A DNA stretch of 64,000 nt, taken from contig JAJUBI010000003.1 of assembly GCA_022419385.1 (NCBI GenBank), forward strand, positions 3,286,001 through 3,350,000, read 5' to 3'. The notes beneath the pieces are model-generated. The model saw nothing but the letters and a program-made list of their open reading frames with translations. It was not told the origin of the DNA and ran no database searches. The DNA comes from Paraconiothyrium sp. Pb-2020 (Eukaryota; Ascomycota; Dothideomycetes; Pleosporales; Didymosphaeriaceae). The first letter of the stretch is position 1. Each line of letters starts with the position of its first letter. This document shows, piece after piece, positions 1-12,596 of the stretch. Made by a program: the position numbers and the translations under genes.

Positions 1-770
1 CGTTTGGAAGAGGAAGTGTGGGTGTGGCTCGCAAACTGGGTCCAAGCCATTGAGTCACGAATTGCATTCATGCTCCCAGGTTCGACATACGATGTCAATT
101 TCGATATTATCTCATCTGACTCACCCACCCATGTCCAAGCCTGACCATCCACATAGGTATCACCAATCCAGCGCAAATTTTCTAGACACCTCCATGGCAA
201 CCATCAGGCCCCAATCGCGCAATTTAGTGGGCCTCACAGCCAATCTAATACGCAGAAACATTGAATAGCAAAGAACTTCGGAATGTGAGAAAAAGACCAA
301 CCATGCCCTGAACGCCTCGCATTTTGTGCAGAAGGGTCATGCCCCATCGTCAAGTACCCAATCAAAAGACAGAGAACGCCGTGAACCCCCGGAAATGGTG
401 GTTGATGTATGTAATGCAGACGGAATAAGGACATCTTTTTGCGGTTTGGGGCTCAGTGTGCTATCGAAGCACAAGTCGCTCGTTTGTTGTACATCGTAGA
501 AACAAAACATTAGATAATCGAAGAGGCCAGCTGCATCAGTCGGGCATGTTGGTGCAGACGTGGGCCTAGCTAAAGGTACGTCGACGCCGTGACGCGATCG
601 TGACTGGTGGCGGCCGTGCTGTGCAAATTGAACGGACTAGGCAGACTTATTCGGATCGGAGCTACCCATCACCGATGTCAGCCTTCACGTTCAAAAGAGC
701 GAAAAGGACAAGTTTTGTACATAGCAAGGCAAGAACCTGCTTACATAAAGAACATTCACCAGTGTGTAAA
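1..770. other. 3' flank of RPB1, no gene seen
   Basis: No frame here is longer than about 70 codons and none shows recognisable domain content or a believable splice structure. The right end is the downstream flank of the minus-strand RPB1 gene. I see nothing else to annotate. Confidence 0.6.
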
Positions 771-3700
771 TCACTGCTGAGGCGAACTGTTGATCGTTAG
801 CATTGCGTTGCCTTGATGGAGAATATACAACTATGCCCTATGACTTACGTTGGAGAGTACTTCGGCGACGTCGGCGAGTATTGTGGGGAGGTCGGCGAGG
901 TAGGAGAGTATTTGGGCGATGTCGGACTGTACTGGCCCATTGGACTCGTTGGGCTATATGAAGGCGATGTTGGTGAAGCAGGTGAACGCCTGTCACCGCT
1001 GTTGAACTGCGGGCTCGTCGGGCTGTACATCGGAGAGGTTGGACTATATTGTGGAGACGTGGGGCTCCAGCCACCACCTGGAGACGTGGCGCTACGAGCG
1101 GCAGCCTGCGCAGGCGACGTAGGGCTCCATTGTGGAGACGTAGGCGAGTACCCTGGGGATGTAGGCGAGTAGCTTGGAGACGTCGGAGAGAATCCTCCAG
1201 GAGATGTAGGCGAAAATTGGGGCGACGTGGGCGAGTATGGGCTGGTAGGGTTGTAGCCCGGGGAGGTAGCCCCGAAACGTGGACTGGTCATGCCTGGCGA
1301 CGTGGGCGAATACTGAGGGGAGGATGGAGAGAAGGATGGCGAAGAGGGGCTTGCGCCACCGCTGAAAGGACTCATAGCGCCTGCCATGCCAGGGCTGCGA
1401 GTTCCAGCATACGGACTGAAACCACCATCCCCGTACTGTGGAGCATACTCGCTCATACCGCCAAAGTTCCCTTCTGGAGCTGCCAGAGGCGAGAACTCTG
1501 CGCTGTACGACGGACCACTCATGCCACCTTCGTAAGTAGGAGAGCCAAGATCGTAAGGAGTTGCAGCGCCGTTGTCATAATAGTTTCCAGTGGCACCGGT
1601 GCGCATGCGAGAGTTGTCCTCGACCATAGTGAGCAACATTTGGCTGTCCATGACAACCTCGAACTCTCCTGTGCCCATTGGTGCAAGTTGACCGAGCATA
1701 ATATTCTCAGAAACACCTCGGCAGTCGTCGAGCTCACCGTAACCAGCGGCTTCAAGCAGGATCTCGACCGTCTCTTCGAAGGAGCAGCGCATGAGTGCGC
1801 CAGTGTCACCGCGATTGATGCCGTGGCGCGTGATGGCCATAAGGAGACCACGTTGGGTCATGATGTCGACGAGAATAGCCATGTGACGATGGTTGACGTA
1901 CGAACCGTCAAACTCCAAGACGTTTGACAGTTCCTTCAAGAGACCAGCCCGGGCAGCTTCGATACCGAGAACACCAAGAACCTCGATGAACGAGTTGGAG
2001 TAAGAGCTGGAGGCGTCTACGCCCTCTACGGACAGCACCTCAGCCAGCGCGATACCTGTGGTATCCAAGACCCATTCCACACAACGATCATCGTCCTTCT
2101 TGAGTATCAAAGACTCGTCCTCTTGTTCGAAAACCTTCTGCTCGGTACGGATAAAGGCACGTTCGATGCCCTTCACTCCGCGCAGTGTAACATCGTCTAA
2201 TAAATGAACGGCGAGCTTGCGCATCCACCGTTCATCTCGGTCTTCTTCGTCGTCTTCGTCTTTCCTGAGATGCTGATCCCATTTAAACCGTACGCGCAAC
2301 ACCTGCTCGTCATCATTGGGATCGGCTGTGATGACAGCGATGTTGGGAGCAAATTCTTCTTGGATCCTTGCAGACACTTCCCGTATATCGAGATTTTTAT
2401 CGAGTAGATGCTTTCGGTCCAGTACGATACGAAGCAGCCATTTGGATTGTGACGCCGTGTCTTCGTCATCAACCAAGAAAGCCGTTTCGAGCAAATCTTG
2501 ATCAGCTTCGATTAACGTAACCCGCGGATCAGGGTCGTAATACAACTCAACCGAATGCGTCAACGATCGCAAAGTTGTGTGTTCGATCCGGCTTCGAAGT
2601 TCCTTCGCAGTCTGTTGCGAATGTTGCGGGTGGCTCTGCTTGATCAACATACTGGGCGTCTTGATATTGGCGGCAATATTGAGAATTTCTTTGAGACGAG
2701 GCACACCAAGAGTGACATTCTTGGAAGACACACCAGCAAAATGGAAGGTGTTCAGAGTCATTTGTGTCGCAGGTTCTCCAATGGATTGAGCTGCAATCAC
2801 ACCTACCATTTCTCCAGGGTGGACGGCAGCCCTCAAGAAGCGATCCGCGATTTCGCCAATGATATGATTGAAAGCAAGCTTGTTCAAGTGATCCTGAGTT
2901 ACCAGACGTTTGAAGGCTAACCGGGACCGCAGGAGACACTTGAAGAGCATGGTAGCGCTCTTCTGGGCCTCCAACGTGAGTGGATCCTCGCCTCGTATGA
3001 CGATGAGCTTCTCGAGCAGGTCTCGCACACCCTTGATAACCTCTATTGGGTGGAGATCACTTCGCTGAGAATTCTTGATCGCGAACCGAGTCTTGGCATT
3101 GTCGACAATGCGGCTGATGTGGAGAGGCAGGTAGACTTCCTTCTTGTCGGTCCTCATTCCCTGTCGCAGGAATTTTCGATCCTCCTCCAACTGAGCAAAT
3201 TCTTCATCAAGGTATTGGCCAACCTCAGTATCGCCCTGGATCTCGTTGGCAACCTCCAGCACATCGGCAGGGATAGGTGGCTTGTCGCTCATCACATCCA
3301 TCCTGTAGTCATTTTCGAATTTCTTTCGAGAAAGTGGCACCGTGTCAATGGTTTGTTTCTCGACCTTTGCACCGTCGAGACCGTTTTCACCGTAGACAAA
3401 TTCGACGATGTCACCCATCGAATTACGAACAGTCCCATCATACTTGACCATGACGTCTTCAAGCGCTTTGACCAAACGACGCTGAATGTAACCAGTTTCT
3501 GCGGTTTTGACTGCAGTGTCAATGAGACCCTCACGACCGGCCATGGCGTGGAAAAAGAACTCAGTCGGAGTAAGTCCACGCAGATAAGAATTCTCAATGA
3601 ACCCTCGCGATTCTGGGGAGTAATCGTCCTTTGTAAAATGTGGAAGCGTGCGGTATTTGAACCCGAAGGGAATACGATTACCTTCGACGGCCTGTTGACC

Positions 3701-6138
3701 GACAAGGGACACCATCTGGGCGATGTTGACGTTCGAACCCTTAGAACCGGAAGTGACTGTTTGGACGACGTTGTTGAAGGGCTTTAGGTTGTCCTTGGCG
3801 GCAGTACCACCAGCCTCACGTCCTTCATTGAGGGCCTTCTGTGCTTTGGCTTCGAATGTGCCTCGTAGAGTCATACCGGGGTTGGGTTCTAGTTTGTCTG
3901 AAGTTGCGAGCTTCAGGACCTCTGCAACTTCAGCCTTGGCTTTGTTTACAGCCTCCACAATCTTATCGGACGTAGCCTTGTCCGGAACAGCATCTCCAAC
4001 ACCGATACTGAATCCATTGTGAAGGAACCAGTAGGCGACGATGCGCTGCGCAGCATTGAAGAAGTCCACCGCTGCCTGCGGGCCGTGTTCGTTGTATACG
4101 ATGTGGACGACACCGCCAGGAGAAGCGCCGACCTGCTTCTTGACAATTTGGCCCATTACCACTTCACCTCCATGGACAATGACAGACTTGCCGCTGAAAT
4201 CGTTAAATTTATCATCTGCAGAATCACTCGATTGTACGAGATTGAGGTCGTCCTTGAAGGCGAAGCTGATAATTTGTTTACCAGTCCAGCGAGGTTTCGG
4301 TCTCAAAATGGCCGGAGGGGGTAGAAGGCCATCCCAGTCTGGTACCCACATCATGAGAGGCATAACTTGTTCTCGCGTGAGGAAGACGTCGGTGTGAGTC
4401 ATTTTGAAGATACCACACAATGTATCTTGCACAATACCCATGAGTGGTTTATTTCCCTGCGGTGAGACGATCTGTAGCGGAACCATGCACAAATTCTTAA
4501 CCTCGGCGCGCGTTTCGTCGCTTTGCGGTACGTGCAGGTTCATCTCGTCACCGTCGAAATCGGCATTGTAGGGTGATGTGACAGACAAGTTCAAGCGGAA
4601 AGTCGAATATGGCATGACTTTGACACGATGGCCCATCATGGATTCCTTGTGTAAAGACGGTTGTCGGTTGAAGATAATGACATCGTCGTCGTTGATGTGA
4701 CGTTCAACCTTCCAGCCATAAGCCAATTGCAACTCGCTTAGGTTTTTATTGTGTTTAAGATCAAGGCGTACACCGTCGGATTTGATGACAAAATTGGCTC
4801 CGGGATGGTTGGTAGGGCCGTTGCGCACCAGTTGTGACAATTTGCCGATGTTGAACTTAGTTACAGTTTCGGGATAGGTCAAAGTTCTGGCGATTGAGCG
4901 CGGCACACCAACCTGATCCAACGACAGGTTGGGATCGCCCGTAATAACAGTGCGAGCCGAAAAGTCTACACGCTTGCCCATCAGGTTGCCTCGTAGCCGA
5001 CCCTCCTTGCCCTTTAAGCGGCCACGAATGGTTTTGAGCGGGCGACCAGACTTTTGCATCGCCTGGGGTACACCGTTCGCGTCGTTGTCCATGTAAGTCG
5101 CAATAGGGTATTGTAGTAGCTGCTCGTACTCTTGTATGGCGTGCTGCGCAGCACCTTCGGCGTGTGCCTTCTTCACATTGCTGTTGGCACGGATAATGTC
5201 GCCCAGTTTGTAGGTCAGATCGTCTTCGCCACGCGCACCTTGGCCGGTGCCATCTACTGAGATACTAGGACGAACTGGTGGCGGGGGCACAGGAAGCACG
5301 GTGAGGATCATCCATTCAGGGCGGGCATAGTCGACGTTCAGGCCAAGCAAACCGAGGGTGTTGTCGCTAAGGTGTCGGAATGTATTAAGCGCATCCTGCG
5401 GTCTGATTTCCTTCTTCTCAGTGTCTTTGCTCTCTTCCTCATCTTTCCGCGGCTTGTATGAGGCAGTCAGTTTCATACCCTCCTTCTTGATAGAGTCGGG
5501 CATCCTGTTACCGCAACCACCGTGGGGCTGCTTCGGATTCTTATCAGCCGAGTCTGCTGGGTTGTTCTCGCAGTTCTTCCGCCCCTTGGAAAGTCGCCAA
5601 ATCATGTCAAAGCGCTTTTTGGGGTCCTTGATCTTGATAGCGGTGTTCCAATCTGGGTGATTCTAGTGCTAAGGTTAGCCAAAGCACTCCACTAGGCCGC
5701 GATGTTCGTCTTCCATCAGGGAAGACTTACGAAGTCAGCCAAGATTAAACCACAATTGTGGCACACCGTCTCGAGTAGCTTTTTGATCTTCACTACAAAA
5801 CCTGAACAAAGTCAGACAAAGCCATACGGGATGACGGTCGTCTGATACTCACCAACATGAAACACGGGCACGGCCAACTCAATGTGGCCAAAATGGCCTG
5901 GGCAGGTCTGCATGTCTTCCTGACATGTGCCACAGACAAAACTGCGATCAATGCTTCCAAGCCGACTATCGTTGAGACCTTGGACACGAGCCTGCTGCTT
6001 TTCTTCGTCCATGGTCTCCGGATAGAGGATGTGTACGACACTCATAGACTTGATCTCCTCGGGAGAGAGCAGCCCGAATTGAATCTCCTTGATAGTGCGC
6101 AGCGGGCACTTGGAGACGACGGGGGCTCCCGGAGGCAT
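771..6138 (-). CDS. RPB1: RNA polymerase II largest subunit RPB1
   Basis: Catalytic largest subunit of nuclear RNA polymerase II. Four exons on the minus strand: 5853-6138, 5731-5801, 849-5662 and 771-786. They sum to 5187 nt, or 1728 residues, the usual fungal length. The start ATG at 6138 opens with [20 protein letters not shown]. Visible marks are the N-terminal zinc cluster ([17 protein letters not shown], then CHNCG in exon 2), the active-site motif [10 protein letters not shown] that binds catalytic magnesium, and a C-terminal domain of YSPTSPx heptads from about 1600 to 849. The repeats are interrupted by divergent spacers such as [14 protein letters not shown]. The last intron (787-848) splits the final heptad, so the spliced protein ends YSPTSPQQ; without splicing a TAA inside the GTAAGT donor would end it at YSPT. 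It is divergent from SWD1. Confidence 0.97.
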
Positions 6139-6825
6139 GATGGCGGTTGTATAAGTTGAGAGCGGCGGTTCGCAGTTGATGTACGCAGAGAGCGTAAAGA
6201 GCTGGCTATACCGTGTTACCGGCGAGCAAGGGCTGCTAGTGAAGCCGTAAGTGAGGGAACGACCGCGGTGGCCACGCCGGGGCTGGCGCCTCCTCGGTTG
6301 CAAAAAAAGTGTCTAGATATGCGTAGAAGGGTATGCCACAGGTAGGTATAGTGTCGTTGATGCGCCGATGCGCGCTGTGGGATGCGGTCGAAGAATACGA
6401 CCCGTGGACAAAGGTTGAGCGGGTCGTGGCCTCGTTCTCGGTCGCGCGTCGCTGCAGCGGGCAGCGCGGGCAATTTGCGCAGTGGCGGGAGCGCAGACAG
6501 GTGCAGCGAGATGTTTGACGCGCTCGCGGGCACCACAGCGGTCGGGATGGATGGGGTGGTGGTGGTGAAGGGGGGAGTGCAGGAGCGAGAGGCGTTTCAG
6601 GCCGCAGAGCAGAACAAGAGGAAGCGGCGAACAAAGGAGCCAAGCCGCGCTATACCTGTTGCGTCTAGCGCCAGAAACGCACAACGGCGCACCGCTCTGG
6701 CTGTCATTCGCAGCACGCGTGGGCCTCTTCCACAATATCGCGATCGCGAAGGCATGGAGCGCGCAGACGCAAGATGTGCAGCAAACTGAACGCGCGCGCT
6801 GCCCTCTACGCTCCAGCCCGCAGCC
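6139..6825. promoter_or_regulatory. Bidirectional promoter region RPB1/SWD1
   Basis: These 687 bp separate the start codons of RPB1 (leftward) and SWD1 (rightward), so they must hold both promoters and 5' leaders. The stretch is GC-rich, with overlapping open frames on both strands (for example 6382-6789 plus, 6313-6735 minus) that resemble no protein and look like composition artefacts. I could not place individual elements. Confidence 0.6.
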
Positions 6826-8409
6826 ATGAACCTGTCGCTGGTTGATCCCTTTATCCTCGCGCAGGATTGCCCTGAGGTCATCACCGGCCGTCTGCGTGAG
6901 TCCCCAGATATCAGTATGCGTTTCATCGTCCCCGCGACTGACTCACCGAGCGTGTAGGCAGCGGCCACTCGACGTCAATCCGCTTCAGCCACCGCGGCGA
7001 CTTGTTGGCCTCTGGCCGAGTAGGCAGCAGTATCAAGCAGCATGGAGCTACCGGCTAACATCGCCAGCACGATGGCATTGTAGTCGTCTTCGACATCGAG
7101 ACCAACGGCGTCGCCCGCAAGCTGCGCGGCCACACGCGCCAGATCCAATCGCTGAGCTGGTCCACCAACGACCGCTTCCTGCTCAGCGCCGGCCAGGACT
7201 GGAAGTGCGTGCTGTGGGACCTGAAGGATGGGTCGCGCGTGCGCACCGTCCGCTTCCAGTCGGCCATCTTCATTGCAGAGCTGCACCCGAAGAATCAGTA
7301 CGATATCCCGACGATATCACATATGTCCGCTAACATAGCGCAGCATGATCTTCGCAGCTGCTCTATTCGAAGACCAGCCTGTACTGGTGGACATCTCTGC
7401 AGAAGTTCCAGTTAAGCACACGCTTCCTACCGCCCCCCGCCGCTCGCAGACTCGCGAGAAGGCGACCGAGAAACAGGCAGCACAGGACGCCAAACAGACG
7501 ACGACCGTAACCGTCTTCACTCCCTCCGGCGAACACATCCTCGCAGGCACGAACAAGGGCTGGTTGAACATAATCGACGCGAGAACGTACGACACACTAT
7601 ACTCATACAGAGTGACGAACTCGCTCATCGTACTGATACGCATGACGCAGTCAGGCCGTGATGTTGTGTTGAACTCGAGCGATAGGATCATCCGGACATT
7701 CCTTCTTCCTGACCTCTGCGATCCAAAGCTCGACTTCGACATGCTGGAGCTCAAAGTCCAACATAAATTCCAAGACCTAGTCCAACGATTGTCCTGGAAT
7801 GCAGTCACCTTTAGTTCAGCTGGTGATTACGTCGCCGCGACAACGTACATGAATCACCACGTTTACATTTGGGAACGCGGCCAAGGCAGTCTTGTGAAGA
7901 TCCTGGAGGGAACCAAGGAAGAACTTTCTGTGGTAGAGTGGCATCCTTTCCGGCCTTTTGTTGCCGCTATTGGCGTCGACTCCGGCCGCGTCTGGCTCTG
8001 GTCCATACTACAACCTCAGCGTTGGTCTGCGCTCGCACCGGACTTTGTTGAGGTTGAGGAGAACGTAGAGTACATTGAAAAGGAAGACGAGTTCGATATT
8101 CAGCCACTAGAGGAGCTGCACAAGCGGAGGCTAGATCAGGAAGATGAAGAGGTCGACGTGCTAACCGTTGACCCTGTTAAGACCAACGCTCAACATGAAC
8201 CTGGCGAATTCAGAATGCCTGTGTTGCTAGACATTGAGGCAAGCGACAGCGAGGATGAGATTGTGGCCGTCGGAGCTGGACAGTTCAGACGGCGGAGTCC
8301 TGGAGCGGGCAGGGAATACATGAACGATGATGAGGTGGCAATTAGTGGTGATGAGGCAAGGAGGGCTAATGGCTCTACGACGAGCGGGACAAAAAGGCGC
8401 AGGGCTTGA
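6826..8409 (+). CDS. SWD1: COMPASS (Set1 H3K4 methyltransferase) subunit Swd1/RbBP5 homolog
   Basis: WD40-repeat subunit of the Set1/COMPASS complex that methylates histone H3 lysine 4 in the nucleus. Exons: 6826-6895, 6958-7019, 7068-7297 and 7344-8409, totalling 1428 nt or 475 residues. The N-terminus MNLSLVDPFILAQDCPEVIT is typical of the Swd1/RbBP5 family. WD-type blades follow (GHSTSIRFSHRGDLLASG, LSWSTNDRFLLSAGQDWKCV, FEDQPVLVDI, WNAVTFSSAGDYVAATT, VVEWHPFRPFVAAIGVDSG). The C-terminal 130 residues are acidic and disordered, ending in a basic stretch (GTKRRRA). All introns are 45-62 bp with GT-AG ends. It lies head-to-head with RPB1, and COMPASS is recruited to transcribing Pol II, so the shared promoter may matter functionally (inference). 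Confidence 0.93.
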
Positions 8410-9927
8410 GTCTTCCTCGCTAGTTCCCGAGATGTGTCGTCCTGGGGGCGAAACCGAGGCTCTACGAGCAGTGTGGAGCACAAACACAACGGCAATGCCC
8501 GTCAACCATATGGAGCCACCACTTAGCGTGAACCGTCTTTTACAAAAGACAATACCTACAGGTTTCTAGATATAGCAGTGCATAGGAGGCAACTGTAAGA
8601 TAAAAAGGCCAGCAGCAATCTACACTTTTTTAAAAGATGAATACGCAAGAAACGGTATATTCATCATAATCATCTCATACTGTTCGACCATCCAGTCTCT
8701 AAACTTAAATTATTCGACGCAGCACAACACAAGTGTGAAGCTGCAGCCCTACGATCCCAAAATAGCAACCACGTTGTTCAGCGCCACACCCGAACGAACT
8801 TCGCGTCTCACCCAACACTGGTAGCCATTATGCGACAGGAGTACGGCTCACTGCGAGAAGTTTTCTGTTCTTTGAATGACAAGAGAAACTGATGGGATTT
8901 CGTATCGTGAAGTATAAGAGCGCGCAGCTGTGATGGCGTGGGTGAGTAGCAACGGGGCTGTGAAGTGAAAAGAGCTGGAGCTGCACACGCTCTTCAGTAG
9001 GAATAACGATCGACATTGCATTATGAGCAGCATTTACCATGGTATGATCAGAAAGCTCGAAGTCGATGATGTTGTTGCTACAGGAGTGTGTCGATTGTGT
9101 TGTCTTTCACATGGATCTAGCCCGCCGTGAGGTTGCGATAGGCATACCAATCTTGTATTTCCCGACCGTGCCAACGCCACTCCCAACTACCTCCACACCA
9201 CGCGCGGCCTCGCACGCTACACCCACGTCCCCCTATCTTTCGTATCGCGACCAACGCTCCCGGTTTTATCCAGGGACCTCCCTGCGACGTCATGCACAAG
9301 CACGAGCTGTTTCATATGCCCAACCAGCCACTAGGGCGGCTAGCAGATTCCCCTATTCGCTCACCTCCGAATCGAGCATGGCGAAAATACCAAGTTTAGC
9401 ACCGCTGTGCATGCATAATGTAGCGATCCCTTCTTTCGCTGAGTGAGGTCTGCAGGGTCTAAGATATGAGGCTGTGGCAGACGGTCGAGAACATCAAAGT
9501 GGACGAGTCCACTGCAACTTCTTAAAACTCCATCAGCTTTCGTACTCGAAGCTTCGTTCTTTCCTCATCGTACCTGTTTTGGGTCGCGAAGTGTGTGTTG
9601 TCACTCGTCCTTCCCATGGTCTGCGTATTTGCCTCCTAATATATATCCTTACCCTAGGACCACGCTCGCTTTTCTAACTGGTCCTTCGCCTTGGTCGCCG
9701 AGGTATCTTACTTGTTGCGATCCTTGTTATGATCTTAAAAGCCATCTTAAGGAACATCGAATAAGTCTGGTTGCTTAACTTGGTCGATAACGTTGCCACA
9801 TCCGGCACTTTTGTCTGGTTCTACCCAACGCAAGGGACGCATTCTTCATTCTTCAACAGTGCATTGTGCAACCACGCACTTCTTCCTTCAGAATACGTGT
9901 TATTCAAGCAGACTCTATCGTTACGTT
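8410..9927. other. Intergenic, no gene seen
   Basis: This 1.5 kb tract contains only short frames, the longest 126 codons at 9066-9446, without domain resemblance or splice support. It holds the 3' end of SWD1 and the promoter of the GH5 gene at 9928. Nothing else is recognised. Confidence 0.5.
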
Positions 9928-11388
9928 ATGCTTTTGAAGCGTGTCCTGGCTGCGGCCCTGGCTTGTGGGCTTGCAGCGGCGGCTCCTGCGTAAGTGTATT
10001 CCTAGGTATCCTTAAGGACATGCGCGTGGAATGTACTTGCGCAAGCATGTTTGGAGAAGGAGCGGAGTGTCGCACGCGTCCCTCCGCACCACGAAAAAAG
10101 CTCCCTCTCGTAACAGATAGCTAACCAGATCCAGCTCGAAACGTGGCGTCGCCTTCGCCTGGGGGTCCGAGAAAGTAAAAGGTGTAAATATTGGCGGGTG
10201 GCTCGTTCTGGAGCCTTGGATAACGCCATCTCTCTTTGATAATCTCGGCCGCAGCGATATTGTCGATGAATTTACTCTGGGCCAAAAGCTTGGAAAGGAT
10301 GCTGCACTTAAGATCCTGCAAAAGCATTGGGATTCTTGGGTTACGTTTGAAGACTTCCAAAAGATCAAGGATTCGGGTTTCAATCTTGTGAGGATACCGA
10401 TTGGGTATTGGGCGTATGATACACTCGACACACCGTATGTTAAGGGCGCCGCACCTTACAGTAAGTGACTCCCAAGTACGAACAGACGATGTCCTCTCCC
10501 CCACTCGCCAAGCACATGCTGACTATGTCTCTAGTCGATGCCGCCATCGACTGGGCCCGAGGTCTCGGCCTTAAGGTAATGATAGACCTCCACGGTGCTC
10601 CAGGTTCCCAGAACGGCTTCGACAACTCAGGCGAGCGCATCTCCGCTCCGACTTGGACAAGCGGCGACACAGTCCAACAGACCCTGGACATCTTCTCCAC
10701 CATCTCAACTAAGTACGCCCAAACGAAATACCAAGACGTCGTCGTTGGCATCGAGCTCCTCAATGAGCCCTTGATCCCTAAACTGGATGAAGCTACCGTC
10801 CGTCAATTCTTCCGTGACGGCTTTGGAAGGCTAAGAGAGACGTCGGACACCCCCATCGTCCTGCACGATGGCTTCCTCCCTACGTCAAATTGGAACGGCT
10901 TCTTGACCCCGTCCGACAACAACGCGCAAAACGTAGTAATGGACCACCACGAATACCAAGTCTTCACCGACGCCCTCGTTGCGCTCTCTCCGGATGCCCA
11001 CATCTCTACTGTTTGCTCTGCCTCCGGCAGCTACTCCGGTTCCGACAAGTGGACCATCGTGGGTGAATGGACAGGCGCAATGACCGACTGCGCGAAGTAC
11101 CTGAACGGCCTGGGTATCGGAGCCCGATATGATGGGACGTACTCTGGCTCGACGAAGGTTGGCGATTGCAGCTGGCAAAACGACATTTCAAAGTGGTCCC
11201 AGGAGTACAAGGACCAGACGCGGAAGTATATTGAGGCGCAGATGGGTGCATTTGAGACAAGGGCGAATGGGTGGGTGTGGTGGAACTTCAAGACCGAAAA
11301 TGCACATGAATGGGATGCTTTTGCGCTTATCGATGCGGGGGTGATGCCGCAGCCGTTGGAAAGTAGGAAGTTTGAGGTCATATGTTGA
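9928..11388 (+). CDS. Secreted GH5 exo-1,3-beta-glucanase
   Basis: Glycoside hydrolase family 5 (subfamily 9-like) exo-beta-1,3-glucanase that trims glucan in the cell wall or extracellular space. Exons: 9928-9989, 10135-10460 and 10535-11388, totalling 1242 nt or 413 residues. Exon 1 encodes a signal peptide ([21 protein letters not shown]). The mature start contains [20 protein letters not shown]. Later come [16 protein letters not shown], the acid/base glutamate in ELLNEP, the DHHEYQVF block and the nucleophile motif VGEWTGA. The first intron has two in-frame acceptors 6 nt apart (exon start 10129 or 10135); the second lies at a better distance from the CTAAC branch site at about 10120, so I used it. 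The length fits the family. Confidence 0.92.
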
Positions 11389-12596
11389 ACGACTATAGAA
11401 GGGGGTTGGAATTAGGTAATGAGTGTGGTGGTGTTCGCGAGCTTCAGTGTACCTTGGGACATAGTTGGATAGACCAACTTCTATTCGTAGTGTGTATTGT
11501 GGTGGATAGTGGACATGATACAACGTACCATAGAGAATTTATGACGTATACGCTTGGTAACCACTCTCTATGCGCTGATCTAGAGAAAATTACCTTCTAC
11601 AGTTAGAGAAAATAGCGGATATCTGCCGGGAGTGCGACTACGCAGCCCGAGAATGGACCGAGAGCACGATGACAGAGGTGACGCCTATGGGTTGATGCTT
11701 AGAGCTACAGATGACGACGTTTGCAATAACAATTTTCACTAAAGAGATGTTTCGAGTCCTCCAGATAGATGCATGCATGTCAAGACGCGTGTGAGATTGG
11801 GTCACGCTCAAGACGGTGGGTAGGTCAGAGCTCGTGGTGGTGACCAAAGGCGAAGTACATCGTGAAGCACCAGCCTCTTGTTGCGATCCCCGAAGATACG
11901 GGCAGGGCCACCCGGTCCCTAGAAGACCCGCGTACCTTCAGGCATGCACGTTGCTGGAATTGTACGGGCCACATGGAGGTGGACCGAGGAACTGCAGGCT
12001 GGGACTATCTTAGCAGATAATCAAGATGCCGCAAGAATAATCGTGCTACTATAATCAAGTGTCATGATGGTCGATGGAAGGACCGTGAATATCCGCGAGG
12101 TCGAAGTTGCGAACACACGCGCTGCTTGCTGCTTTAGGCGTAGGGCAATTGTGCCCCTCCTAGTCGCTCGACACTTTCCTTGCATTGATTCTTTCTTCCT
12201 CCTTTCCCTTGCCTCGTACCTTTTTAATCAATAGTCTGATTGTCAATGAAGAAGCAATACTTGTTCGCATGCCGTCAACTCGAACCTATCCTAGTTCCAG
12301 CAATGCAGTCGCTACGCGGAGACTTTCCGCCGAGCCTGTATTAGGCTGTATATCACATTGGTGGCCGACGCATTAGTTTCTCCGTCCGAGGCTGCTCCGG
12401 ATCGTCGGTGCATCTCAGGGTTACTTTCACGTCATGGAATAACTCTACCCCTCAAAATAGGGCAGTTGATAGAAACGGCAGGTACAGATGTTGCGCTATC
12501 TATGTGACGGTATATATTCGATCTGCGAATGCCTCCTAATATGGTTCACGGCGGCGCGGTCTCCCTGAACACCTGCTCTGGTTTTGTGCAGCACGC
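11389..12596. other. Intergenic, no gene seen
   Basis: About 1.2 kb between two co-oriented secreted-protein genes. Open frames are short and unconvincing on both strands. The right part is presumably the promoter of the DUF5695-like gene at 12597. Confidence 0.5.

Noticed and set aside
813..1172. 119-codon plus-strand frame rich in GDVGEY repeats
   Set aside because: It is the exact antisense of the RPB1 CTD heptad coding repeats.
1049..1927. 292-codon plus-strand frame
   Set aside because: Antisense shadow of the conserved RPB1 coding exon, with no resemblance to a protein family.
6313..6789. Overlapping open frames on both strands in the RPB1/SWD1 intergenic region
   Set aside because: Both strands are open together in GC-rich DNA; no domain, no conserved motif, and it is the only place for two promoters.
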